Made by a program: the position numbers and the translations under genes. A stretch of 64,000 nucleotides of DNA from Leptospira brenneri (GTDB lineage: Bacteria; Spirochaetota; Leptospiria; Leptospirales; Leptospiraceae): positions 134,425 through 198,424 of the forward strand of contig NZ_NPDQ01000008.1 in NCBI RefSeq assembly GCF_002812125.1. Reading direction: 5' to 3'. Positions within the stretch are counted from its first letter, which is position 1, and every line of letters starts with the position of its first letter. The notes under the pieces are model-generated. The model searched no databases. It saw only the letters and a program-made list of their open reading frames with translations, and was not told the DNA's origin. This document shows positions 45,291 through 53,946 of this stretch, piece by piece.

Positions 45291-47147
45291 TTAAGCGGCT
45301 TGTTGTTTTCCCAATCGTTTTTTCATTAGGAACCCAAGAGCAGCTCCTATCACGATGAGACTTGCTGATACTTCCAATGCATTTTTCTGAACTGCTTTGA
45401 TGAGGTAGGCGGAAAAACCATTGTCAACATAAAAGTCACTGACTCGAACTACGTAGGATGGACGGTTTGGTGCAGGGATTTGATCTACATTGAGATACCA
45501 ATCTTTATGAGCCACTCCGTTGGAGTTCATCCAAGAATTGAAGAAGATGTAACCAGAAGTAGACGGTTTACGAATGTCAGCACCTTCTGTTGGGTGGTTG
45601 AAGATTCCAGGAACAATGATGGCCCAAGGAAATCCATTTTTATCAATAAAGGAATCTTTTCCTTTGCTATCAGTGAAAAAACCAGGACGGTAAATTTGTC
45701 TAAACACACCATCTGTCTTTTGGTTGAAAGCAAGGAAGTAATTCAAATGCCCACCGACTAGGTTCTTTGTTGCATTCAAATCTACTGGTTCTTCAAAGGT
45801 AATGGTTACGTTCGCTGTGACCCCACGAACAAAGTTATTGATAGTAAATGTTGTTCCTGCTGCAGGAGCATTTTTACTTCCAAATAATGTTTTGTCTGAA
45901 CTAGGAAGAAGAAGGATACCACGTTTGAGTTGTGCTGGAGTTAGGGTTCCACCAGTACAGTCTCCTGTCGCATTGGCAGTGTATTTTGGTGCAGAAGCGC
46001 AACCACTCCATGGTTTTCCACTTCCATCAACATAACTCACTTGCACTTTTGCGTTAGTGGAAACATTCAAAGAAAGTCTAAGTTCGTGATTGTATCCTGC
46101 ACCTTTTGCTACGTGGGTGTATGTTCCCCGGATCACCTTTACTTTGTTTACTGGTGTTTTATCCATCTCTGTAGTAAATATGGTAGAGTGGTCGTTTAAG
46201 TCAGCGTCTCCTGCAGAAGGATACATATCTTCGAAGGCAATTGTGTATCTACCAGAACGTGCTGTGGTTGCAAGACTTGGATCTTCAGGGAATTCATCAT
46301 AAATATTTGCGATTCCATCACAATCAGTATCAACTGCCTGCACACAACCATTGACTGGTTGGAAGTTGGTTGTATCAACATTGATAACAGGAGCTACCAC
46401 CACAGTTCCAGAAGAGGAACCTGAACCACCATTGGCTGGTTGTTGTACGGGAGCTGTTCCTGTAAGTTCTACTACTTCACCAGTAGTTGGATTCACACCG
46501 ATCACACTGATCTCTACAGTAGTTACTGTAGGAGGAACGCTAATAGGAATGGTCACAGATCCATTAGAATCAGTTGTTCCTACTCCCACCACATTGGGTT
46601 GCCCTGTCGTTGTAGTTTCAGTCACAGTAACAGGAGCATTTGCCACTGGGCCTGATTCATTTCCAACAGTAACGGTTACGGGAACCGTGATATTTGTTTC
46701 AAAGTTAAAATTACCACCATTGGTTTGGTCTACTACTACAGTTGTAGTTTCATTATTTACGGTAGTGGGTGCTGGAGTGGGAGTTGTTACCACAGGAGCA
46801 GGGGTTGGTGTGGTGACTACCGGCTCTGGGTTTGTTGGTTCCGAAGGAGTCGTAGGTGCAGGTGATGCAACCTCAGGAGCTGGAGTGGGAGTTGTTGTCG
46901 TTTGTTCTCCTCCATTTGTGGAACCATCTGTTGGTGTGGTTTCAGAAGGAGCAGTGATTTGACCTGGGTCTGTAGTTTCTAAGCCAACTACAGTGAATGT
47001 ACCATTTCCAGTATTTGCTGCTTCTGCCTGCGTCGCAGTTGACCCATCCCCCAATCCTAAAAAGGGAAGAAGTAATAATCCCTTCTTTTTATTGGAACAA
47101 TCCAATAAGAGAAGAGGAATTGTTATAAGAACTAACCATCGTTTCAT
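45291..47147 (-). CDS. LruC-domain lipoprotein with Thr/Pro-rich linker and C-terminal membrane anchor
   Basis: The 618-aa product has a lipobox (LLLLDC, Cys17), then a low-complexity Thr/Pro/Val stretch at about 55-140, where several short tandem PTPAP-type units occur. A thrombospondin-3-like calcium loop (DTDCDGIANIYDEFPEDP, about 275) leads into the LruC domain (about 295-580) with ADLNDHSTIF. The extreme C-terminus is a hydrophobic helix (about 592-610, LIVIGAALGFLMKKRLGK) with a Lys/Arg tail, like a sorting or anchor signal. LruC was first described as a Leptospira uveitis-associated surface lipoprotein. The start has AGGA 9 nt upstream. The gene is monocistronic. A lipid anchor together with a C-terminal helix is unusual. 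Confidence 0.85.
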   Translation of the reverse strand: MKRWLVLITIPLLLLDCSNKKKGLLLLPFLGLGDGSTATQAEAANTGNGTFTVVGLETTDPGQITAPSETTPTDGSTNGGEQTTTTPTPAPEVASPAPTTPSEPTNPEPVVTTPTPAPVVTTPTPAPTTVNNETTTVVVDQTNGGNFNFETNITVPVTVTVGNESGPVANAPVTVTETTTTGQPNVVGVGTTDSNGSVTIPISVPPTVTTVEISVIGVNPTTGEVVELTGTAPVQQPANGGSGSSSGTVVVAPVINVDTTNFQPVNGCVQAVDTDCDGIANIYDEFPEDPSLATTARSGRYTIAFEDMYPSAGDADLNDHSTIFTTEMDKTPVNKVKVIRGTYTHVAKGAGYNHELRLSLNVSTNAKVQVSYVDGSGKPWSGCASAPKYTANATGDCTGGTLTPAQLKRGILLLPSSDKTLFGSKNAPAAGTTFTINNFVRGVTANVTITFEEPVDLNATKNLVGGHLNYFLAFNQKTDGVFRQIYRPGFFTDSKGKDSFIDKNGFPWAIIVPGIFNHPTEGADIRKPSTSGYIFFNSWMNSNGVAHKDWYLNVDQIPAPNRPSYVVRVSDFYVDNGFSAYLIKAVQKNALEVSASLIVIGAALGFLMKKRLGKQQAA

Positions 47148-47261
47148 GTCGATATATCCTACCTGTATAGGGAATTAAACGACAAAATAGTTAAAAAATC
47201 AACGGCGATTTACAGGAGTTTAGGGAAATCCATGGGATTTTTTGGGGAATGTACGAAAAGT

Positions 47262-47309
47262 AAGAAAAAAAAATGAACAAAATGCCCTGAAAACAGTAAA
47301 CAAGAGCAT
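47262..47309 (-). terminator. Terminator after menG
   Basis: On the minus strand ATGCTCT (47309-47303) pairs with AGGGCAT (47288-47282), 7 bp with one G-U and a 14-nt loop. A T-rich stretch (TTTTGTTCATTTTTTTTTC, about 47281-47262) follows. It begins 6 bp after the menG stop. Confidence 0.65.
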
Positions 47310-47314
47310 TTGTA

Positions 47315-48049
47315 TTACTTAGAACTCTTTTTGGAAACATGAGCAACTGCATTTCCAAAAACAAAATTTTGGAACCGTACATTTTGAAACCCAAGTTCGT
47401 TTAAAATGCCCGTTAAGGTTTCTTGGTCAGGGTAGGCTTTCGATGAATGAGGTAGGTAATCAAACATCTCATTTTCCTTTCCATAGAGCAAATACCCAAA
47501 TAAAGGAACAATTTTGAAAAAATAAAAGTCAGCAAAGAATTTTAGGAATTTAGGTCTCACTCGTCCTACATCCAAATTCACGAAGACTCCACCTTGCTTT
47601 AATACTCGTTTGATTTCGAGTAGGCATTTCCCAATATCAGAAACATTCCGTAGGCCAAAGCCCATCGTCACAATGTCAAAACTACCATCTGCAAACTGAC
47701 TTAAGTCCATGGCATCGCCAACAAGGAGTGTCACTTTTGGGTCTTTTGGAATTTTGTGGATGGCAAAGGACAACATCTTTTCTGAAAAATCAAGACCAAC
47801 TACTTTTTCTAGGTTTGGATCTTGGGAGAGACGAAGAGTGATGTCTCCTGTCCCACAACAGAGGTCTAGGGCAGATTTGGCGAAAGGAACGCTCTTTTTG
47901 GCTTCTCTCACCACCCAATCCTTCCAAATACGATGTAGAAAGAAACTATTCCAATCATTGAACCGATCGTAGGCTTTGGCGATTCCATCAAAATTAGTTC
48001 TTACATATTCCGGTTTCTTTTCTTGGGATGGCAGTTGGTATTGGTTCAT
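47315..48049 (-). CDS. menG: Demethylmenaquinone/ubiquinone methyltransferase
   Basis: This SAM enzyme adds the last methyl group in menaquinone (or ubiquinone) synthesis; Leptospira uses menaquinone. With ATG 48049 the length is 244 aa, and the protein starts NQYQLPSQEKKP..YVRTNFDGIAKAYDRFN, matching UbiE/MenG. Motif I is LDLCCGTGDIT, with GFGLRNVSDI and LKQGGVFVNLD further on. A longer frame to 48265 contains a Lys-rich stretch unlike any UbiE and overlaps the exbB start, so it is rejected; ATG 48067 is a second choice. It is divergent from exbB with only a 16-bp gap. Confidence 0.95.
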   Translation of the reverse strand: MNQYQLPSQEKKPEYVRTNFDGIAKAYDRFNDWNSFFLHRIWKDWVVREAKKSVPFAKSALDLCCGTGDITLRLSQDPNLEKVVGLDFSEKMLSFAIHKIPKDPKVTLLVGDAMDLSQFADGSFDIVTMGFGLRNVSDIGKCLLEIKRVLKQGGVFVNLDVGRVRPKFLKFFADFYFFKIVPLFGYLLYGKENEMFDYLPHSSKAYPDQETLTGILNELGFQNVRFQNFVFGNAVAHVSKKSSK

Positions 48050-48065
48050 AGAGGTCGATACATCC

Positions 48066-48530
48066 ATGAATTGGACATTTTCAATTCCCGCAATTTTGAT
48101 TTTTATTCTGCTTTTTTGTTTTTCGCTGACTTCCTTCTTTTTTTTCTTCCGATTGGTTCTTGGACTTCGGAAATTAGAAGATCGTAGCTTTCGTTTGGAG
48201 TTATTTCCTAAAGAACCAACCGATGCTGAATTGGAATTATTCTTTTCTCCTTTGGAAAGAACCATTCATTGGCTACCAACCATAGCTTCCCTTTCTATGC
48301 TTCTCGGGCTTCTTGGAACTGTGATTGGAATTAATTCTGCTTTTGGTGCTATGGAATCACAAGGTAAAGTGAGTTTAGAAGTACTTGCGGGTGGAATTAA
48401 AGATGCTTTGAATACAACCATTGTTGGATTACTTGTTGCAATTCCTGCTTTATACTTTCACAGGTTTGGGGAAAATAAAATTCGTTATATTTCGGAACTT
48501 TTGGTAAAAGATTTTTCAAATTCGAAATGA
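48066..48530 (+). CDS. exbB: ExbB/TolQ/MotA-type proton channel
   Basis: A 154-aa inner-membrane protein of the ExbB/TolQ family. It has three spans: about 5-27, 80-102 (LSMLLGLLGTVIGINSAF with the family Gly run) and 122-140. The start at ATG 48066 begins with the first hydrophobic helix; the longer frame to 47976 has no support and overlaps menG. It forms the proton-driven motor with ExbD to energise TonB or Tol. It is shorter than the usual ~220 aa because the cytoplasmic loop is reduced. ATGA overlap with exbD shows coupling. No tonB or receptor gene lies near. Confidence 0.87.
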   Translation: MNWTFSIPAILIFILLFCFSLTSFFFFFRLVLGLRKLEDRSFRLELFPKEPTDAELELFFSPLERTIHWLPTIASLSMLLGLLGTVIGINSAFGAMESQGKVSLEVLAGGIKDALNTTIVGLLVAIPALYFHRFGENKIRYISELLVKDFSNSK

Positions 48531-48922
48531 AACTGCGTAAATCCAGCTCAAATTCCTCCATTGACATTAGTAGTTTGATTGATGTATTATTCATTTTACT
48601 AATTTTTTTAATGTTAGCTGTTCGGTTTACGGAAACAACTTCTACTTTACAACTTGACCTTCCCAAAACTCAAACAGATTCCATTGGAGAGGAGTCACCC
48701 AAGTTTAAAATCCAAATCAATCATTTAGGCCTCATTTACATTGATGGAAAAGAAACTGGGAAAGAATTGTTAACCGATGTAATTCCAAAAAATGAAGATG
48801 GAAAATCTAGAATCGTTTTAGAAGTGGATAAAAAAGTTGAATTTCAGTTTTTTGTTTTGGTAACCGATTTATTAAAATCGAAAGGTTATCAAAAGATAGA
48901 CATCGTTACTCTGAAAGATTAG
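48527..48922 (+). CDS. exbD: ExbD/TolR-type protein
   Basis: The 131-aa partner of ExbB has one membrane span (about 17-34) with the channel Asp in SLIDVLFILLIF. The rest is a periplasmic domain typical of ExbD/TolR with the DKKVEF and DLLKSKGYQKIDIVT end. It overlaps exbB by ATGA and its 3' end overlaps the convergent kinase gene by 17 bp. Confidence 0.9.
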   Translation: MKLRKSSSNSSIDISSLIDVLFILLIFLMLAVRFTETTSTLQLDLPKTQTDSIGEESPKFKIQINHLGLIYIDGKETGKELLTDVIPKNEDGKSRIVLEVDKKVEFQFFVLVTDLLKSKGYQKIDIVTLKD

Positions 48923-50906
48923 AAGACTGCAATAAATCGATTAAAAATTTATACCTTTTGTTTTGAACTTTTTGTTCTAGGATTTTTTTCCCTCTATCTT
49001 CTGTTTGGATTCCGTTCAAAACCCCTGTTAACAATCCAAAGTTTTGGATTCGAATCAGTTTCAGAATTTCACGTTTTAGTTCTGGAGAAGATGCATTCAA
49101 AAAACTTTGGACAAATTCTTCCTCAGACTCTTCTTGTTTTTCTGTTTGTATGATCTCATCCGTATGAGTTGGTCCAAGTTTTGATTTTTGTTTTAATCCT
49201 TCTGGAACTATTTGTAATCTGGTTAGCGGAATTTCAAAAGAAAATTCAGAACCGACCCCCACAAAACTTTTTAAATGAATGCTGCCTCCCATAAATTCAA
49301 CTAACTGTTGGCAGATGGAAAGACCAAGCCCGGTCCCTTCTTTATAGGAACTGCCCTGTTCGGTTTGTTGAAAGGCTTCAAAAATCGAATGTAATTGATC
49401 ACTTGGGATTCCGATTCCAGTGTCTTTCACAATGAATCGAACTGAATCAAACGTTTGTTCGGGATTATTCTCAATTTTGATTTCCAAACTCACGGAACCT
49501 TGGTTTGTGAATTTTAATGCGTTCCCAAGTAAATTAACAAGTATTTGGCGTATTTTTTGTAAATCAGCTTCATAATAACCAAACTTGATACTTTCAGCAC
49601 CAATTAATTCAAAACTAATAGATTTTTCTGCAAAACGATACGAAAACATTGAAAACAAAGTATCCCAAAGTTGGACAAGAGAAAAAGGTTCGCGGGTTTC
49701 TGTCATTTTACCTGCTTCGATTTTTGCCAGATCCAGAATGTCATTGATCATTCCCAGTAAATGAACTCCGTTTTCATAGAGAGAGTTTACATAACCTTTT
49801 AAGTGTCCTGGAAGGTTGGGATCTTTCTCCAAAATCTGAGAAAATCCAATCACCGCATGGAGGGGAGTCCTTAGTTCATGAGTGATTTTTGAGAAAAATA
49901 CAGACTTGGAACGGTTCGCTTTGATTGCTGCTTCCACAGCTTTTTGTAATCTTTTATTCTGTAATTGAATTTTTTGTGAGTAGTCGTTTAATTTGTCTTC
50001 GGCGATTTTTCTATCAGTGATATCGAATACGGTAGATTTACTGATGATAAAGTTCCCGTTTTTGTCGAAGGTTGCAATAGAATTTAAACTAATAAAAAAA
50101 GTTGATTTGTCTTTTCTGACAAACTCTAGTTCAACTCCTGTTAGATTTTCGTTGGGGAAGGAATTAGTAATGAGTTTGTATTTTTCCTGGCTACTTTCGG
50201 TCATTAAATCGTTAAATTTATAATTACCAACAACTTCTTCTCTAGTATAACCGAGCCAATCAAGTTCCGTGTCGTTAATGGAAACAATGATATTATCTTT
50301 ATCAAGTGAATGATAACCACAAGGAGCATTGTTATAGAGGTCTAATATCCTTTCATAGGATTTCATTAGATTTTCTTCTGCAATTTTGCGGTTAGTGATA
50401 TCATTTCCGATAGATAACACTTCGTATGGATATCCAAATTCGTTTTTTAGAATTCGGTTCGACCAAGTGACTGTACGTTTATCACTTTCGCCGATGAAAA
50501 CATCATATTCTTGGCGAATGTTGTGTTCTGGCCTATGAAAGATATTCCACAATTGTGATTTAACTTCGTTGGACTTTTCCATCGGAATTTGAAATAAATC
50601 CAAAACCACGTCTTTCCCTTCTGCTAAATCTTTTGTGGTTTGAAAGAATTCTTCTGCGTAAGGATTGATGGAATGAATTTTAAAGTCCGGACTCCAGCGA
50701 ATGATGATGGAATTAGCTGTGTCGTAGATATCTTGGTATTGTTTTTCTTTTTCTCTGATGGTGCGTTCAATTTCTTCTGAGTTACTTAAATTTTTCCTAA
50801 AAAGGATAAGTCTCAGTTTTTTTTCTTTTTTCAACGCAAAATAATAGTAGTAGGTAAGTAGTAGTGATCCAATCACAATGAGAATTGTAAGGATTTCAAA
50901 AATCAT
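48906..50906 (-). CDS. PAS-domain sensor histidine kinase
   Basis: The 666-aa kinase has one N-terminal membrane span (about 3-25), then two PAS domains (about 55-175 and 180-300; both end in a PAC-like ITDRKIAED or ITNRKIAEEN), a helical linker, HisKA with KITHELRTPLHAVIGFSQ, and HATPase_c with NALKFTNQGS, DTGIGI and GTGLGLSI. A tail of about 90 residues has no clear domain. Its start overlaps the stop of the response regulator-phosphatase by ATGA, so they form a pair and likely one pathway. No extracytoplasmic sensor is seen, so the signal is cytosolic or membrane-derived. Confidence 0.94.
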   Translation of the reverse strand: MIFEILTILIVIGSLLLTYYYYFALKKEKKLRLILFRKNLSNSEEIERTIREKEKQYQDIYDTANSIIIRWSPDFKIHSINPYAEEFFQTTKDLAEGKDVVLDLFQIPMEKSNEVKSQLWNIFHRPEHNIRQEYDVFIGESDKRTVTWSNRILKNEFGYPYEVLSIGNDITNRKIAEENLMKSYERILDLYNNAPCGYHSLDKDNIIVSINDTELDWLGYTREEVVGNYKFNDLMTESSQEKYKLITNSFPNENLTGVELEFVRKDKSTFFISLNSIATFDKNGNFIISKSTVFDITDRKIAEDKLNDYSQKIQLQNKRLQKAVEAAIKANRSKSVFFSKITHELRTPLHAVIGFSQILEKDPNLPGHLKGYVNSLYENGVHLLGMINDILDLAKIEAGKMTETREPFSLVQLWDTLFSMFSYRFAEKSISFELIGAESIKFGYYEADLQKIRQILVNLLGNALKFTNQGSVSLEIKIENNPEQTFDSVRFIVKDTGIGIPSDQLHSIFEAFQQTEQGSSYKEGTGLGLSICQQLVEFMGGSIHLKSFVGVGSEFSFEIPLTRLQIVPEGLKQKSKLGPTHTDEIIQTEKQEESEEEFVQSFLNASSPELKREILKLIRIQNFGLLTGVLNGIQTEDRGKKILEQKVQNKRYKFLIDLLQSSNLSE

Positions 50907-52036
50907 TTGATTTCCAACAATAACATGGTCATATCGTCCGCAACTTTGCCACCAGAGAAATTCAAAACTTCAGTTTGAACAGATTCGAGAAACTCTTTTG
51001 AGGTGAGGTGGACTCTTGTTTCGATTAGAGTCAGAAATTTTTGATCACCAAGGTAATCTTCTTTTTCATTTGGAACTTCAAACATACCATCAGAAAAAAG
51101 AAACAACCGATCCCCCGACTTTAAAAAGATATCTTCATTTTCTGCATTGAGTTGGTCAGGGAACATCATCAGACAGAAACCTTTGGTTCCTAGTTTGATG
51201 ATATTTCCTTCGCGGATCAGGAACATATTGTGATGTCCTGCCATAGAGTAAGATAACAAATTTTCTTCTGCTTTGTATCTTAGATAGATGGCACTAATAA
51301 AGTGAGTGTTAATGAGGGGAGTGAGGGTATTATGAATCCAATACAGACTTTCACTTGGAGATAAAAAAGATTTGTCCATGGTTTTGAAAGTGATGATTGC
51401 CATAAGTGATACCATGGCTGCTGCAATCCCATGACCTGTCACATCTCCAAACAAAATGTCTAAGTCACCGGAAGGTAAGAGGTCATAAGTGATTAGGTCT
51501 CCACCTACTAATTCCATTGGCTGATAAGAGGTATAAATTTGGTAGAGAGGTGAAGGGGGAAATTGGAACGTTACTAAGTTTTCCTGGTTAGATTTCGCAA
51601 GTTCGAGGTCTTTTCGGATTGCTTGTAATAAGTCGATTCTTTCTTTTTCTAAAGTTTTGATTTTGATATGAGTTCGTATCCTGGCTAGGATTTCCGATTC
51701 TTGAAATGGTTTTGTGATATAATCAACGGCTCCGGTTTCCAATCCTTTGACAATATCACTCGTTTCGTTTAAGGCTGATAAAAATAAGATGGGAGTATTT
51801 TTGGATTTCTCCATAGCGAGGAGTCGCTTCGCAACCTCAAGACCACTGAGTCCAGGTAATAAAATATCGAGTAAAATTAAGTCAAAATCTAATACTTCTG
51901 CCAACTCCAAAGCATATTCCCCGTCATAGGCAACGGCGACTTCATATCCTTGGGCAAGTAAAATATGAGTGATAATTTCAATATTGGTTTCATTATCATC
52001 TACAACCAAAATCTTTGTGGCTAGTTTTGTGTGCAC
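50903..52036 (-). CDS. Response regulator with SpoIIE-type PP2C phosphatase output
   Basis: A 377-aa protein that joins a receiver domain (1-120; VVDDNE, phospho-acceptor Asp57 in LLDILLPG, TKP near 107) with a coiled linker and a PP2C phosphatase (about 165-377; GGDLITYD, GDVTGHG, FLFSDGMFEV). Phosphorylation of Asp57 probably controls the phosphatase, which would act on an anti-sigma antagonist as in RsbP/RsbU systems. The kinase directly downstream (ATGA overlap) is the likely partner. No anti-sigma or antagonist gene is close; the sigma/FecR pair is 8 kb away. Confidence 0.95.
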   Translation of the reverse strand: MHTKLATKILVVDDNETNIEIITHILLAQGYEVAVAYDGEYALELAEVLDFDLILLDILLPGLSGLEVAKRLLAMEKSKNTPILFLSALNETSDIVKGLETGAVDYITKPFQESEILARIRTHIKIKTLEKERIDLLQAIRKDLELAKSNQENLVTFQFPPSPLYQIYTSYQPMELVGGDLITYDLLPSGDLDILFGDVTGHGIAAAMVSLMAIITFKTMDKSFLSPSESLYWIHNTLTPLINTHFISAIYLRYKAEENLLSYSMAGHHNMFLIREGNIIKLGTKGFCLMMFPDQLNAENEDIFLKSGDRLFLFSDGMFEVPNEKEDYLGDQKFLTLIETRVHLTSKEFLESVQTEVLNFSGGKVADDMTMLLLEIK

Positions 52037-52112
52037 AATTCATGAAGGATTGGGTGGAAAAAACATTTGGCAAGAGATTTTTGAATTAGTTTGATTCTGA
52101 AAGATAAGAGAA

Positions 52113-53189
52113 ATGAAAAAGATCATCCATATTGATATGGACGCATTTTATGCTTCTGTGGAACAAAGAGACTTCCCGGAGATGCGAGGAAAACCCGTCG
52201 TTGTTGGCGGATCGCCGCATTCTAGGGGGGTTGTCTGTGCTGCCAGTTATGAAGCAAGAAAATTTGGAGTTCGCTCTGCCATCTCATGTTTCCAAGCCTA
52301 TAAACTTTGTCCAGATGCTATCTTTACCAAACCCCGATTTGATGTTTATAAATCTGTCTCTAAAGAAATTCGTAATATATTCTTAGAATATACAGATCTT
52401 GTTGAACCTTTGTCTTTGGACGAAGCCTATCTGGACGTAACTTCTAATAAATTAGATATCCCACTTGCCAGTACCATTGCCAAAGAGATTAGAAAAAAAG
52501 TTTTTGAACAAACGGGACTTACTTGTTCGGCAGGTGTGGCCCAGAATAAATTTTTAGCGAAGATGGCTTCCGAAAAGAATAAACCTAACGGACTTTATGT
52601 GGTTCTGCCTGGTGAAGAAGAAAAATTTTTAAACGATTTACCACTATACAGCTTTCACGGGATTGGAAAAAAAACATATGAACGTCTTTCCTCTTTGGGT
52701 TTTACCAAGGGCTCTGATTTACGAAAGGTAGAGGAAGCATTTTTAATCAGGGAATTTGGAAAAATGGGAGCCGTTTTTTACCGAATGGCAAGGGGAATGG
52801 ATGATAGGGAAGTTATCCCGTTTCGAGATCCCAAATCGATTGGAGTGGAAACAACTTTTTCACATGATTCTGCGGATTTTGCTTATTTGTTACTCACGTT
52901 AGAGACTTTATCTAAAGAACTCGAATTAAGAATGGGTCGTAAGAACAAACAAGGAAAAACACTCACTCTGAAAATCAAATTTGAAGATTTTACAGTGAAA
53001 CAAAAATCTATTTCTTCCGATTCTGTTTTCTACTTGGCAGACAACCTTTTCCAGCAATCCTCGAACCTATTGGCAACAGTATGGAAGGAAAACACGGATC
53101 CAGTTCGGAAAATAAGACTTCTGGGAATTTCTGTGACCAACTTTTCTTATGATACAACAAATGAGGACCAACCTTCACTCTTCGGTTAA
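52113..53189 (+). CDS. dinB: DNA polymerase IV
   Basis: DinB is the Y-family translesion polymerase. The 358-aa chain has HIDMDAFYASVEQRD at the N-terminus with metal Asp residues, the SLDEAYLDVT motif near 105 with the second catalytic Asp-Glu, the helix-hairpin-helix HGIGKKTYERL (about 190), and the little-finger domain to the end. The C-terminal PSLFG resembles the beta-clamp-binding end (QxxLF-like) of polymerases. It is divergent from the regulator-phosphatase, with a 76-bp gap. I see no obvious LexA box there. Confidence 0.96.
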   Translation: MKKIIHIDMDAFYASVEQRDFPEMRGKPVVVGGSPHSRGVVCAASYEARKFGVRSAISCFQAYKLCPDAIFTKPRFDVYKSVSKEIRNIFLEYTDLVEPLSLDEAYLDVTSNKLDIPLASTIAKEIRKKVFEQTGLTCSAGVAQNKFLAKMASEKNKPNGLYVVLPGEEEKFLNDLPLYSFHGIGKKTYERLSSLGFTKGSDLRKVEEAFLIREFGKMGAVFYRMARGMDDREVIPFRDPKSIGVETTFSHDSADFAYLLLTLETLSKELELRMGRKNKQGKTLTLKIKFEDFTVKQKSISSDSVFYLADNLFQQSSNLLATVWKENTDPVRKIRLLGISVTNFSYDTTNEDQPSLFG

Positions 53190-53192
53190 ACT

Positions 53193-53894
53193 ATGTTAGA
53201 TAATGAAAATGATTTAGAATCTCTCGGACCTTTACAAGTACTCCGAGTTCAAGGTGACCCAGATGCACCTACAGTTGTGATGTTCCATGGTTATGGAGCC
53301 AGTGCTTTTGATTTATATCCCATTCATGAAGTTTTAGTCACAGATCAAAAGTTCAATTGGGTTTTCCCACATGGGCATTTAAGTGTCCCTTTAATGCCCG
53401 GTTATTCAGGTCGTGCTTGGTTTCCCATTGATATGGCAGCATTAGAAGAGGCAATTCGTAAAAACGATTTTAGAAATTTTGCGGATAAAGATCCTGAAGG
53501 TATGGATGTTGCTAGGCAAGCCGCTTATCTTATGTTAGATGCTCTTGGGGTTCCTTGGAACAACTTAATTTTAGGTGGGTTTTCGCAAGGTGCTATGCTT
53601 GCCACAGACCTAACACTGAGAAAAGAAGAATTATCAAAAGGTCTTACGATTCTCTCGGGTGCTTTAGTGAACGAATCTCTATGGAAAGAACTCGCTCCCA
53701 AAAAATCTGCGTTAAGGTTTTTTCAATCGCATGGAGAATTTGATCCTATTCTAGGTTATGCGAATGCGAAAAAACTGGAAAAGTTACTTCGTAATTCTGG
53801 GCTTATTGGCGAATTCATTGCATTTAACGGTGGTCATGAAATCCCAGCACCTGTCATCCAAGGCCTTAGTCGTTATTTGAATAGTTTGTCGTAA
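53193..53894 (+). CDS. Phospholipase/carboxylesterase-family hydrolase
   Basis: A 233-aa alpha/beta hydrolase. It has MFHGYGASAFDL near the N-terminus, the nucleophile Ser in LGGFSQGAMLA, Asp in HGEFDPILGY and His in NGGHEIP. This arrangement and length match the LYPLA/YpfH-type esterases. There is no signal peptide. It starts 3 bp after the dinB stop, so the two are probably one transcript, without an obvious joint function. Confidence 0.87.
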   Translation: MLDNENDLESLGPLQVLRVQGDPDAPTVVMFHGYGASAFDLYPIHEVLVTDQKFNWVFPHGHLSVPLMPGYSGRAWFPIDMAALEEAIRKNDFRNFADKDPEGMDVARQAAYLMLDALGVPWNNLILGGFSQGAMLATDLTLRKEELSKGLTILSGALVNESLWKELAPKKSALRFFQSHGEFDPILGYANAKKLEKLLRNSGLIGEFIAFNGGHEIPAPVIQGLSRYLNSLS

Positions 53895-53946
53895 ATTTTC
53901 TTATACACAAAAACTTTTGAGTCTGTCTAAATTAACGGGTGGTGTT

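Noticed and set aside
46351..46962. 203-codon plus-strand frame rich in Val/Thr/Gly
   Set aside because: It is antisense to the Thr/Pro-rich repeat part of the LruC lipoprotein; low-complexity repeats keep several frames open.
48050..48265. N-terminal extension of menG with a Lys-rich stretch
   Set aside because: UbiE family members begin near ATG 48049; the extension overlaps exbB and its composition follows from antisense of exbB's first membrane helix.
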